A stretch of 64,000 bases of DNA from Selaginella moellendorffii (taxonomy: Eukaryota > Streptophyta > Lycopodiopsida > Selaginellales > Selaginellaceae), in contig NW_003314307.1 in NCBI RefSeq assembly GCF_000143415.4, forward strand, positions 1,313,684 to 1,377,683, in the 5' to 3' direction. The position numbers and the translations under genes are program-made. The notes under the pieces were generated by a model that saw only the letters and a list, made by a program, of their open reading frames with translations, was not told where the DNA came from and searched no databases. Position 1 is the first letter of the stretch; every line of letters begins with the position of its first letter. Shown here one piece after another: positions 22,580 to 32,700 of the stretch.

Positions 22580-24510
22580 AATAACACACGCTTGAACGTC
22601 ACATCAAATCCTCTGACAAACCAGATCTTATGATTCCTCTGAAAAATTTCAAACTGAGTAGCTTCTAGACTTTGCTGTCGGAGGTTGAACTTTGTCACAT
22701 CATGTCCTTGCCTCGATCCAGCTGTGCCATGTCAGTGATTCGAACTTTGCCATGCCATGTCAGCGATCCGTGCCAAGATTATTCGCCATGTAAAGGAATA
22801 ATTATGCTGTGTGTGTACGTCCATTTATGGCAATATAAGGCCACACGCCATTCAAAGAATAATGCTAGTCGAGCATTTTTTGGTGCATTTTTGGGTTCAA
22901 AATTGCATGAGCCCACACGCTATAAAGTTTACCTGTACCAAAAATAGAAACAGCTTTATTTACTTGGGAATTTAAGTGGTTGAGGCATTTTTAAACTTAC
23001 AAACACATGCCCTACTTACATTCCTTTGGTTGCTTAAAATTCAAAAATATTATAAACCTTTCTTTTTGCATTTTCAATGTTTTCAATTATGGTTTTTGAT
23101 TTTTGCAGGACCAGTCTAGTAATCTATTTGCATCCCGTCATGTTTATAGCTAGCTTTCGTTTGTCCCCTTCGCTAGCCTGAGATACATCTGCTCGGCATC
23201 TGCCTCTTACAGCATTTGCCCAGAAAGGGCATTTTTCTTCACGCAGCATTTGCCACATGTTTAGGGTTTAGGGTTTAGGGCTTAGCAATTCAGTAGCTTG
23301 ATAAACATGCAAATACAGAACTTGATGCAAAATCCTTTGATATGTCACAATGCCCCTAGGACCATAAACATATTTCAATATAGAGGGTTCTTTCATTTCA
23401 TAACTCCTTACGTAGATCTTGGTAAAACCAGAGTTAGTGAAGTTAGTTTCTTGTGATCTTGCATTTGATTGTGATGTCCCTTTGCAGTGTCGATGGAAAG
23501 GTCAATGCACACCAAACTGTAAAATCTTGGAGCAAAATAACGGTCGGATCTATGGCAAATGCCCCTGAAACATTGTAAGGCTCGTGTGGTCTCATATGGT
23601 GTCCGATCGAGATGCTTCTTTGTAGGGTCATCAAGAAAGACATTGTATACCATTCTGTAAAATCTAGTTGCGATTTAACGGTTGGATCTTTAGAAAACTC
23701 AAAAAAATCTCGCACGTGTTAGAATATTCTAGGAATATACTCCTATGTGCCCCTGAAAATGGCATGCGGCCCCACGCCATTCAAGAGATAACACCAGATG
23801 ACACCGAGCATTTTTTGGTGCATTTTTTGGGATCAAAATTGCATGAGCCCACACGCTTGAACGTCACATCAAATCCTCTGACAAACCAGATCTTATAATT
23901 CCTCTGACAAATTTCAAACTGAGTAGCTTTTAGACTTTGCTGTCGAACGTTGAATTTTGTCACATCATGTCCTTGCCTCGATCCAGCTGTGCCATGTCAG
24001 TGATTCGAACTTTGCCATGCCATATCAGCGATCCGCGCCAAGATTATTCGCCGTGTAACTGCTCGGCATCTGCCTCTTACAGCATTTGCCCAGAAAGGGC
24101 ATCTTTCTTCACGCAACATTTGCCACATGTTTAGGGTTTAGGGTTTAGCAATTCAGTAGCTCGATAAACATGCAAATACAGAACTTGATGCAAAATCCTT
24201 TGATATGTCAGGACCATAAACACATTTCAATAGAGAGGGTCCTTTCATTTCATAACTCCTTAAGTAGATCTTGGTGAAACCAGAGTTAGTGAAGTTGGTT
24301 TCTTGTGATCCCGCATCTGATTGTGATGTCCCTTTGAAGTGTTGATGGAAAGGTCAATGCACACAAAACTGTAGAATCTTGGAGCAAAATAACGGTCGGA
24401 TCTATGGCAAATGCCCCTGAAACATTGTAAGGCTCGTGTGGTTTCATGTGGTGTCCGATCGAGATGCTTCTTTGTAGGGTCATCAAGAAGGACATTGTAT
24501 ACCATTCTTT
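22580..24510. repeat. Direct duplication in the intergenic region, copy 1
   Basis: 22580-22790 recurs at 23857-24055, and 23185-23655 recurs at 24058-24510, each nearly identical. The two pairs are shifted differently (about 1.27 and 0.87 kb), so a duplication was followed by an internal loss. Each half contains a telomere-like TTTAGGG run (23262-23283 and 24129-24148). Copy 2 has the same arrangement, so it predates the split of the copies. Confidence 0.75.
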
Positions 24511-24799
24511 ATTTAGCTGAACATCTGGCATTTTTGGAAATACAAGATGCTTTGGAATATCCAATCATGCATGGTATAAATATAGCGAGGGTATTAAATG
24601 ATATCCCAATCATGATCTTTCTTTTGGATTTCGCGTGCATGCAGTCCGAGGAATGATGACGTTGCGGATTTCTTTTGGATTTCACGTGCATGCATGCGCG
24701 CGGCGATCCAGAAATTAATGGTGGCGCCCAAGTCCGAGGAATGATGACGTTGCGGGATTACCAACCGTCGTGACATTTCGCGCGTGTGAGGTTAGGTTT

Positions 24800-24960
24800 T
24801 GCATTTTGCTTCGTACTCGCGCTCGCATCGCGCTCCCACTCGCGATCACGCTCACATTCGCGCTCATCTACCTTCTCTACAGGTTTCTTGTGTGCATCGG
24901 TGTCCACTCGCGCTTGCATCACACTCGCGCTCGCATCGCGCTCGTGTGCATCGGCGTCCA
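24800..24960 (+). repeat. CGCTCGCATCGCGCTC-type repeats before the ParB-like gene, copy 1
   Basis: Short irregular tandem units of CTCGCGCTCGCATCGCG type in the presumed 5' UTR or promoter. It is similar in kind to the array upstream of the divergent transposase gene. Confidence 0.55.
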
Positions 24961-25169
24961 CTTCAAGACACACCCAGTTTGTAACTTTGCCGCCAACTCC
25001 GCCGCCCACTTCGCCACCCACACGCAGCCCACTTGGCGTCTCGGGAGATTTCAGCGCCACTCTCCAACTGTAAGTGGCAGAGTAGCCTTGCTGCTACGAT
25101 CCGCTGCACACACAGTGCACATTCGCCAGCGAGTCCAGCCTCGATTGTCACTCCTCCATTCGGCTTCAA

Positions 25170-28100
25170 ATGGTAAGTCTTTTAGGCCAAGTAGAAAATG
25201 GCATGAGGCCACATGCCATTCAGTAGCAACATTGGCATGCACCGATTGGGCTCTCGAGTGCAGTCCGGTTACAGATGGCGTGTAGCCTCACGCCATCTTA
25301 GGATGCAGCCTCAAGACATCTGATGCAGTGGTGAATGGCGTATGGCCTCACATTATTTCCAGCTGCTAGCTTTTCATCTGTCAGCTCTAATTGTTGTGCA
25401 TTTCTGAACAGGCGAGGAATTGCGTTCTTCTTCCAGCCACTGTCAATGTGGATGTAGAGAAGGGGGAGGAGCTCACCAGTTAGACTTTCGGGATGGAAGG
25501 TGAGGATCTGAGGCTGTACAACACAGATGGTGGGAGAAAAGAATGCATGGGGATCTTCATCCAAGTGACAGACACTCCATGCAGTTCCATGCAAGAATAT
25601 GGACTGGCACTTGTGGTAGAGACAGCGTCCGCCTTCAAGATCCACTTTGCACATCCTAGCGGCTTCCCAGAGGGGGGCAGCGGCTATGAGGAATTCCTAG
25701 AGGGAGCTAGGGAGAGGTTGTCCAGGAGGCCCACAATTTCAAAGACGCTGCGGGGTCTATGAAGATCACATGGAATCCACGGACCTCACCTATGGCGATG
25801 TTCAAAAACTATATTCCAACATTGAGCCGTTGAGAGTGCCTCCAGTTCGCAAAGCGAAGGGGAACGGGGTCGATCTGGAAACTACCCCGAAGCAAAAAAG
25901 GGTGGTCAAGCTCAAGCCGACGTCCGACTCTCCTGCTCCAAAAAAGAAGCTACTCGGTGATGCCATTGCCTCGGGTTCGAACACTACACCCACCAAAAAA
26001 AAGAGCCGCAAAGAGCAGAAAGAGCAAGAAGAGGCAGCAAAAATCGTCGCAGATAATAGTACTTGTTACTATTCCAACAAAGTATATACAATCGACGTGA
26101 GCCGTATCGACATCCAAAGCAAATACAACCACAGGCTAGTATCTGATGAGTGGGTGGAGAAACTGAAGCAGAAGATGCTGGCAAGTCCAGTAACACCTGA
26201 CATCGCAGACGTGATCCCCTACTACCGAACAATGAAGGGCGAGACGAGGTTTCCAGACTTGATCAATAGGAAGGTGTTGGACGATCAGAACATCCGGTTC
26301 TATGCCGTCTCCGGGCAGCATTCTAGCTTGGCGATGCAAAAGATAGTTGTGGATATTATGGTGGGCGAGGAGGTGAAGAAAGTCTTCAAGACAAGAGTTG
26401 TCCGCCTGATAAAAGGCAACTCGCCCCTCCGATCTATCATATACATCTCCCACGCGCAGAATGTCAAGCAAGAAACGTGCTACAAATCGGGTCTGCACGA
26501 GACATTGGCACGAACACGGAAGCTCTGGGTTCAACTGAAGAAGCCACAAAAACCAGGACAAGGACGTGCACTAGCAACTAGCGCCTGGCAGGTAAGCCTC
26601 GTTGCATGTGGCATAGCATGTGGCCTCACGCCATTTCCATTGCAGGAATTCTCAAGTCTTCTCTCGAAAACACTGGGGGTCAATGACACACTCAGCATCC
26701 ATAACATTCTACTCGTGACAAAAGTTGTTTTTGACAAATGGGTAGATGTGCTGAGGAGGTACCATGACGGGGAGTTGCTAAACTCAATGGGTGTGGAGGA
26801 CGGCCGGAAGCCCAATGATTTGAAGCTCAATGCCTTGCGTTTCTCGCGGTCTCTAGACGATGACGACCTTCTGACAGTGGCTAATGCTCTTCTACGTGGT
26901 GAGGTAGTCTTCAACAAGACCAAAATGACTCCCGGCCATATTGTGACATACGAGGACTTGTGCACAACTCTGAGAGCTCGTGCGCTATTGAAGGATTGGA
27001 TCTTCGAGCAAGTGGCCATGGAGAGGGTGAGCATCGACACCACGCAAGAGATGATGGAAGAGCTGGAGTTGTCAAATGAAGACATCGACGAGTACGTGAA
27101 GGGGGCCCCCAAGTTCATTGATCTGCTGCGGGATGCCACGAAAAGTAAAGCTGAGAAGTTGGATCAGTATCCAAATTTCATTAAGAGGGATGTCAACTGC
27201 CGGCTTCAGAAACAGCTCGACCCCGCAGCAGAGGCCTATCGAGAACCTTACCGGGTATACGTGAATTCGGATGAGGATCAAAGGTGGAGGAGCATCATTT
27301 CCCGTGGAGATGAGCAGGTCAAGAACAGTTTTTGTGTGATGGACTTCACAAACGAGGAGATCACTCATGCAAACGAAGTCAGCTCCATCATTGACTTAAT
27401 GGTGGGACTTGCGGAGGTGGAATCTTCAGTCCACTATATGATCTACGACTCTGAATCCTATCACAAGTTCTGGAAGGCCTTGAACGAGGTGAAGGCTCGG
27501 TTGAAAGGCAAGGAGATGCAGGAGATCCATGGGATAATGGCTAAGAAGAAGATACCGACGAATGTCCGCATCTTCACACTCGCCCTTGTTATTGGTCCTG
27601 CAGCAGAGTGGGACTGGAGTGACTTCCCAGCTTCGTTTGACAAGGCCGATCGAATTGATCTGAGGGAGGTCAATTTACCCGTGCCTGAGGAACTGAAGAC
27701 GGCTATGGAGCTTTCGAATCCAGAGAAAGCTCTAGGTGCAGCATGGGAAATGCTTAGCTGGGTCTTCAACGCAATAGCGGGTGGGCACCTGCTTCCGACT
27801 CCAAGGGCAAATGCGTTGTCGAGTACAACTGCGGCGGACTATTCTTTTGAGCCGCACTACTCAAGGGTGTCCCGTGTGTTGTGGTGACAAACTCCATTGA
27901 AGAGGTGACTTCAATGGAGCATATAATGACAGTTGCCAAAGAAAAACAGTATCTTCTCTGCGAACCTGGTGAGTACGCACTTTAAGTTTAAATGTTATCT
28001 CACAAGCTCTGTATGCAGGAGCGTGGCCACCCCCAGATGCTGAAACGGCGTTAACAGCTACTGTTGAAGATACCCATGTTGGGCCGAGCTCACAACCTGC

Positions 28101-30784
28101 ACAAGGTAAGGTCACGTGAGGCCTCACGCCATTTTGATTATAGATCGTTGTGAATATTCAGAAACGAGGACTGAAAAGCGCACTGATGGCACGTCGAAGA
28201 AGGACAAACAGACAAGCAATAGGAAAAAAGGAGGTACAAATTATATTTGCAATGGCGTGTGGTCTCATGCCATTCCTTGCAGGAGACACTTCTTCAAAGG
28301 CAAAATAGGCAAGCACCAGCCAAGCTCAAACTGACAGTGGTCATAAAAAGCGAAAGCACGTTGGACAGTCGTCGGGATCAGAGGCGTTTGATTCGAAAAG
28401 GAAGAAGGGCAACAAAAAGATGATAGGTAATGCCTCGCAGTTATGGCGTGTGTGCTCATGCCATTCATTGCAGATCAAGGGCTGAGTGAAAGCAGCCAGT
28501 CACCACCTCCTGACTCAGATTCCTATGGCAGACTCCCCTTCCCCAATCTCAATGGAGAGGTACAATGGATGAGGGATGCTTTTCAAGTCAGGGCCACGTT
28601 TTTCTCATCTCGTCGTCTTCGAAGGGTGCAAGAACGTGCAGAAACCATGTTAAGATAGTCGGGTGAGGATACGGTCCTAGGTCACGCACTAAAACAGGCT
28701 ATGGATGTCTTGTATTTTGAGATGGAGACTCGGCCAGATGATTTTCCCAAGATGGTCCTGGAACAACAAGCCATCCAGCCTGAGCAGCCTATGGAAGAAA
28801 TGCAGGAGGGGGATGAGGAGCCAGAGAAAGATAATGAGCAAGAAGAGCAGAAGGACGAAGAGGAGGACAAAGAAGAGGAGGGCGAAGAGGACTTGGATGG
28901 TCTTCACAATGGTGACGATCACAATAACGACGACGACGATGATGATGACGATGGCCAGCCTGAGGTGGCCAAAGAGCAGCGGAGGAAGGTCATACAAGAC
29001 AAACCATCAGGTAAATAATAGTACATCCATTCCTAACCTTTTACCATTTCTAACATTGTCCATGTAGGTCGCAGAGCAAATGGTAAGTAGAGATTATTCA
29101 GTTGAATTAAGATACAAACTCTAGCCTTTAGTGTCGAGGAAGGATAGTGCCAAGCAAGGGTCGAAACGTATGTCCAATCCTTCAGAATCAGCAGTGCGCC
29201 CAAGTGATATCGGTCCTAGTTCCTCAATAGCAGTTGATGGTAAATACAGTATAGTCGATTCAATGTGCTAATGAGTTTGTTTTTAGTAGCCAGTAGGGAG
29301 GATACCATCTCAATCGAAGGGAGATATTTGGACATGCATATGGATCCGCCAGTGGACTCTACTTGCCTGCAAGAGTCATCAGAGCTGGTGGAGGCTACTA
29401 TCCATATCAACGCCAAGCAAACTGACCACGCTCCACTTGATGCTGCCCATACCACTGAGTCAATCTTGTCCACGTATCCAACTGACGGTGACCAGGCGCC
29501 ATTGGACCCGCATGAGGCCGCCCCAGCCGCTGAGCCGGTCGTATCCTCATTTCCAACGGACTCAACGTGTGCCCAATCGTCTGACTACGCGCCATTGGAA
29601 CCTCCCTACACCGCCCCTGCTGCCTGTTCGGTCATGTCCACTTTGCCAACGGAGGCACCAGCTGAAATGGCGTGTGATCACACGCCATCAGAACCACCCC
29701 ATGCCACTGTTGAGCCAGTTGTACCAGAGTCTACAGCTGAAATGGCATGTGCCCACACGCCATCGGATGCGATTGACCCCACATTGCAAAGGAGAGTATT
29801 TCCGCCCTTCACGTTTCCTCGACCAAAACCCTCTCAACGACCATCGGGAGCACCATTCGCTAGTATTGTAGATGGTAAAATTGACTTGTTCCATTTTTTA
29901 TGCTGACGCATTTCATTTCAGAGTCACGGCGAAGGTACTGTATCGTTTTTTATCTGAACGGTGTCCTTTTCTCCCATGAGCGTGGCTCGTCCTCGAATGT
30001 CACTGCACCCTCCAAAGCCTGTGGTCGCAAGTTGGTCAAAAGAGACAGATTCACATTAATCACACGGGAGAAACTGCGGGATCTAATAATGACCATGCGA
30101 CACTTAAAACAGAGGGCTGGGTTCAATTTGCAGTTGGGAGTTTGGACATCCATGATGCGCCACAATGCATTAACGTTGCTACTGATGATGCACGATCAGA
30201 CGCGAGTAATATTACCATTTGACTTTCTCCTAACGCAGGAGGATTGCTTGACTATGGTCCATGTGAGGGGTAGCAAGCCCATCTTCGTCAAGCCAGAGGC
30301 TGTAGTGATGAACCGGACTGCTAGGTCAAGTGAAATCCTCATCATCGATGACTCACCGATTAAAACTGCAACGAACACGCACACATATGCAGTGCACCCC
30401 ATCTCTTGCAGTATGGAAACTAGGGAGAAGAAACCGTATGTTCTGGGGGACCTTGCAAAACGGCTTGGAGCGATGGTGATAGAGAACCGGCCAGTCCAGG
30501 AGGTGACTGCAGAAATCAACCAAATGGCAGATGGAACGGTATATCAGAAGCCATTTGATTGGACAGACACCAGTCATCATTTATGGCATGTATATTGTCT
30601 AGCCAAGCACTATCCGCATCTCCATAATCTGCTCAACTAGATGGGTTCTTCGACCACTGAACATGAGCGTGGACGTATTAGAGAAGAGATGGCATTACTA
30701 TTGGGTTTAAATCCTGATAGTGTGGAGAGTGATGAAATTCCAAGATTATTGTATAGGCGTTGGAGGCAAAAAATAACAGTCTGA
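25170..30784 (+). pseudogene. ParB-like / HAD (FCP1-NIF-like) multidomain gene, copy 1
   Basis: ATG 25170-25172 ends exon 1 and is followed by a 239-bp intron; exon 2 is 25412-26591 and exon 3 starts at 26646. Small exons follow at about 28019, 28162, 28300 and 28490, then 29068, 29132 and 29278, with a last exon from 29923 to 30784. The N-terminal half reads like a ParB/sulfiredoxin-type domain: IDVSRIDIQSKYNHR, then VSDEWVEKLKQKM and an AVSGQHSSLAMQ box in the position of the ParB GERRxxA box. The middle is Lys-rich, then acidic, then Pro/Thr repeats. The end is HAD-like, with motif I altered to FYLNGVL here, LGVWTSM, and EILIIDDSPIKT. Copy 1 has TAG at 25481, a one-base insertion near 25753, a one-base loss near 27783, TAG in the exon after 28275, and TAG at 30638. 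Function unknown. Confidence 0.72.
26592..26645 (+). other. Palindrome-bearing intron in the ParB-like gene
   Basis: A 54-bp GT-AG intron that is filled almost entirely by the palindromic repeat. The exons on both sides join in frame. The same intron is present in copy 2 (50525-50578). Confidence 0.7.
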
Positions 30785-31202
30785 GATGGCATGTATTTAT
30801 TTAAAAATGTAACTTATTATGGCATGGGGTTCCATGCCATTGTATTAATATTAAAAGACAATTCTTTGAGAGGATTTGCATTATACTAGAAGTGTTACAG
30901 CATGTTATTGGAAGTCTACGAAGTTGTTTTATTAATAAGGGGAAAGTAAAGATTGAATGGGGACTTGGGCTCCACCTAAACTCGGAACAACTGAGCCAAT
31001 ATTAAAAGGATGGAAAGAAATTGGACAACGATGACAAGGAGAAGAGAGAGGTGAAGCAGTGGCAGGGGGAGGAGAAGTGATTGAGTAGACATTTCCTTGT
31101 TTAAAATAAAATGGCATGTGCCTCAATGCAGTTGAATTTTGTTATATTTATATACTATATAAAGGTTTGGAAACCTTATTTTACAAGTGGGATAATGACA
31201 AT

Positions 31203-31226
31203 TCCCACTTTAACGAAATAGAGCTT
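31203..31226 (-). repeat. Terminal inverted repeat, copy 1 right
   Basis: Reverse complement of 17472-17495, followed by TCTT. Confidence 0.92.
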
Positions 31227-31437
31227 TCTTGAGAGTGCTCTCTAGTGTTCCTGACTGTGCAAACTCCTCTAAATGTTGGCCGAATCCCAGGATAAGACAC
31301 AACATGTTTCGGAGCGAAAAGGTGATAGGAGTGTCAACCAACTATTGAAGAACCAGCTCCATAATAGGAATAGTTGTTGGTGAGATCTTAGGAGGACAAG
31401 AGAGTAGTGACTTGAAGAGGAGCTTACAAGCCACCCT

Positions 31438-32700
31438 TTATGTCACTGGATCTAGTGCCAACAGAGATTCACTTGCAACCAATGCCAGGGGATCTATGGG
31501 AGGCTGAGTGGCTGCCTTCTTCTTCGCTTGGGCTCGAGTGGCTGTGGTTTGTTGCTGTTGCCTATAGAGTTCCTCGGCTACCAAAATCATGTTAACCGAT
31601 GAATCGAGTGCCTTGTCTTTGCTTGACGAATTGGCTGTCTCAATTGCTTGTCGCTCCAACTACTCCTAATATGTCTTTGGACCTCGAGACGATGTGGAAT
31701 TATCAGCAAAGGGATGTTGTTGGACATGTTGAGAAGGTGGGGGCCGAAGCTCTGGGTGAAGCTTGAAGTAGCGCTGCGTGTTGTGTGTGTTTGTCTCGTA
31801 GTGAGTGCACCAACGGGACTTAAATCTGCGTTCCCAAGCTGTAGCAGCCTCTTTCCTGGACTCCACCAGCTCCTAGAGTAGTTTGTCATGGTGTGATTGC
31901 TACTAAAGAATTATCTCCTTCAGCTGCCGTATTTCATTGGCAAAGTTCTCAATAGCTGGAGATGTATGCTCAATAGCGACGAGCTTTGTTGTGGACAGGC
32001 GAATAGCTATACAAGGTGACTCTGACGGGGTGATGGCTTGGTCGAAATCAACTCTAGCAATCCCCAGGTTGACAAGAAGCTCTCTTTCCAGCTTCGTGGC
32101 AAATGAAAATGCCTCGTGGCAAGACTTGAATGTCTTCTTAATAAGTTTCCACTGCAAGTCCCCATGCAGACCTACTGTGAATGCCATGATCCCCTGTTGC
32201 TCATCTTGGACCACTCTACAATCCCAACACTGCTTCCAATATGCTCGAACTGGGTGATGTAGTCAGGAACAGACTCGTAAGCACCCTGCCGGAACGAAAA
32301 GAGGTCGACAAGTAGCCGATTTGTGGGTTTTTCTTCAACAAAACATTCCTTGAAAGAAGCAAGTAGTGTCTAGAAGTCTGTTTGGTCCTCTGGGAAGAGA
32401 GAATCTGCCCAAGTTGCTACTTTGCCTTTGAGAGATTGCAAGAAGTCGGGGCACATACAATCATCATCGATGATCATGTTTGTGGTGCAATAATAATCAA
32501 AGCGACTGATATGCAATGTTGGAGAGACTGTTCCAACACCTGAGAAGGTTGGCAGATCACTCCCCTTCTATAGAACATGGAGTTGAGGTCAAGCTAAAGG
32601 TGGTTGCGCCATAGCTCATAGATCTAAGTCACTGGAATCTACCGAGGATGAAGAGGACTCGGCCTGAGAAGGTGCAGTGTTGTATTTAAGCTACCTTTGG
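31438..32700 (-). pseudogene. E2 gag remnant
   Basis: Minus-strand frames at 31903-32214 and 31438-31889 are separated by stops. The first reads GIMAFTVGLHGDLQWKLIKK and further helix-rich sequence typical of the Gypsy gag capsid; the second is Gln/Thr/Ala-rich. The order gag (right), transposon copy 1, pol (left) shows the DNA transposon landed inside this element. Confidence 0.6.

Larger units (their letters stand above)
17698..31132. repeat. Dispersed 22-bp palindrome family in copy 1 (about 28 sites)
   Basis: Consensus: arm ATGGCRTGNG, two variable bases, arm CNCAYGCCAT, usually flanked by A and T. Approximate sites: 17698, 18016, 18102, 18510, 18625, 18702, 18862, 19008, 20350, 20408, 22010, 22081, 22116, 22214, 22827, 22901, 23758, 23838, 25198, 25274, 25333, 26610, 28110, 28251, 28442, 29666, 29740, 30818 and 31110. 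Some are perfect (22116, 29666), others diverged. The variable R/Y positions are CG versus TG/CA, as expected from decay of methylated CpG. None was found outside the two transposon copies. Sites fall between genes, in introns and in coding sequence. Confidence 0.9.
17472..31226 (-). mobile_element. Large TIR DNA transposon, copy 1 (13,755 bp)
   Basis: Perfect 24-bp terminal inverted repeats (17472-17495 and 31203-31226) begin AAGCTCTATTTCGTTAAAG and end TGGGA. A 4-bp target duplication TCTT flanks them (17468-17471 and 31227-31230). The interior is collinear with copy 2 at about 97% by eye. It carries two large divergent genes: a DUF7869-like presumptive transposase (minus) and a ParB-like/HAD gene (plus), plus a small acidic frame and about 28 palindromic repeats. 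A 4-bp duplication and a D-D-D-looking core resemble what is known for the Sola group of eukaryotic DNA transposons, but that link is inference. The strand given is that of the presumptive transposase. Both genes carry stops, so this copy is not autonomous. Confidence 0.9.

Noticed and set aside
23262-23283. A true chromosome end or telomere junction
   Set aside because: Only about three units, inside a transposon, repeated at the same place in both copies.
25412-27890. Bacterial contamination because of the ParB-like domain
   Set aside because: The frame has GT-AG introns and lies inside a TIR element nested in a plant retrotransposon, in two copies.
28689-28997. A hydrophobic Leu/Val-rich minus-strand frame that looks like a membrane protein
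   Set aside because: It is the complement of the Asp/Glu-rich segment of the ParB-like/HAD gene.
17698-31132. The palindromes as a CRISPR array
   Set aside because: Spacing is irregular (hundreds of bases), units lie in introns and codons, and the DNA is from a plant nucleus.
17472-31226. Assignment to CACTA, Mutator or hAT
   Set aside because: The ends do not start CACTA, the duplication is 4 bp and not 3, 8 or 9, and the protein lacks their hallmark motifs.
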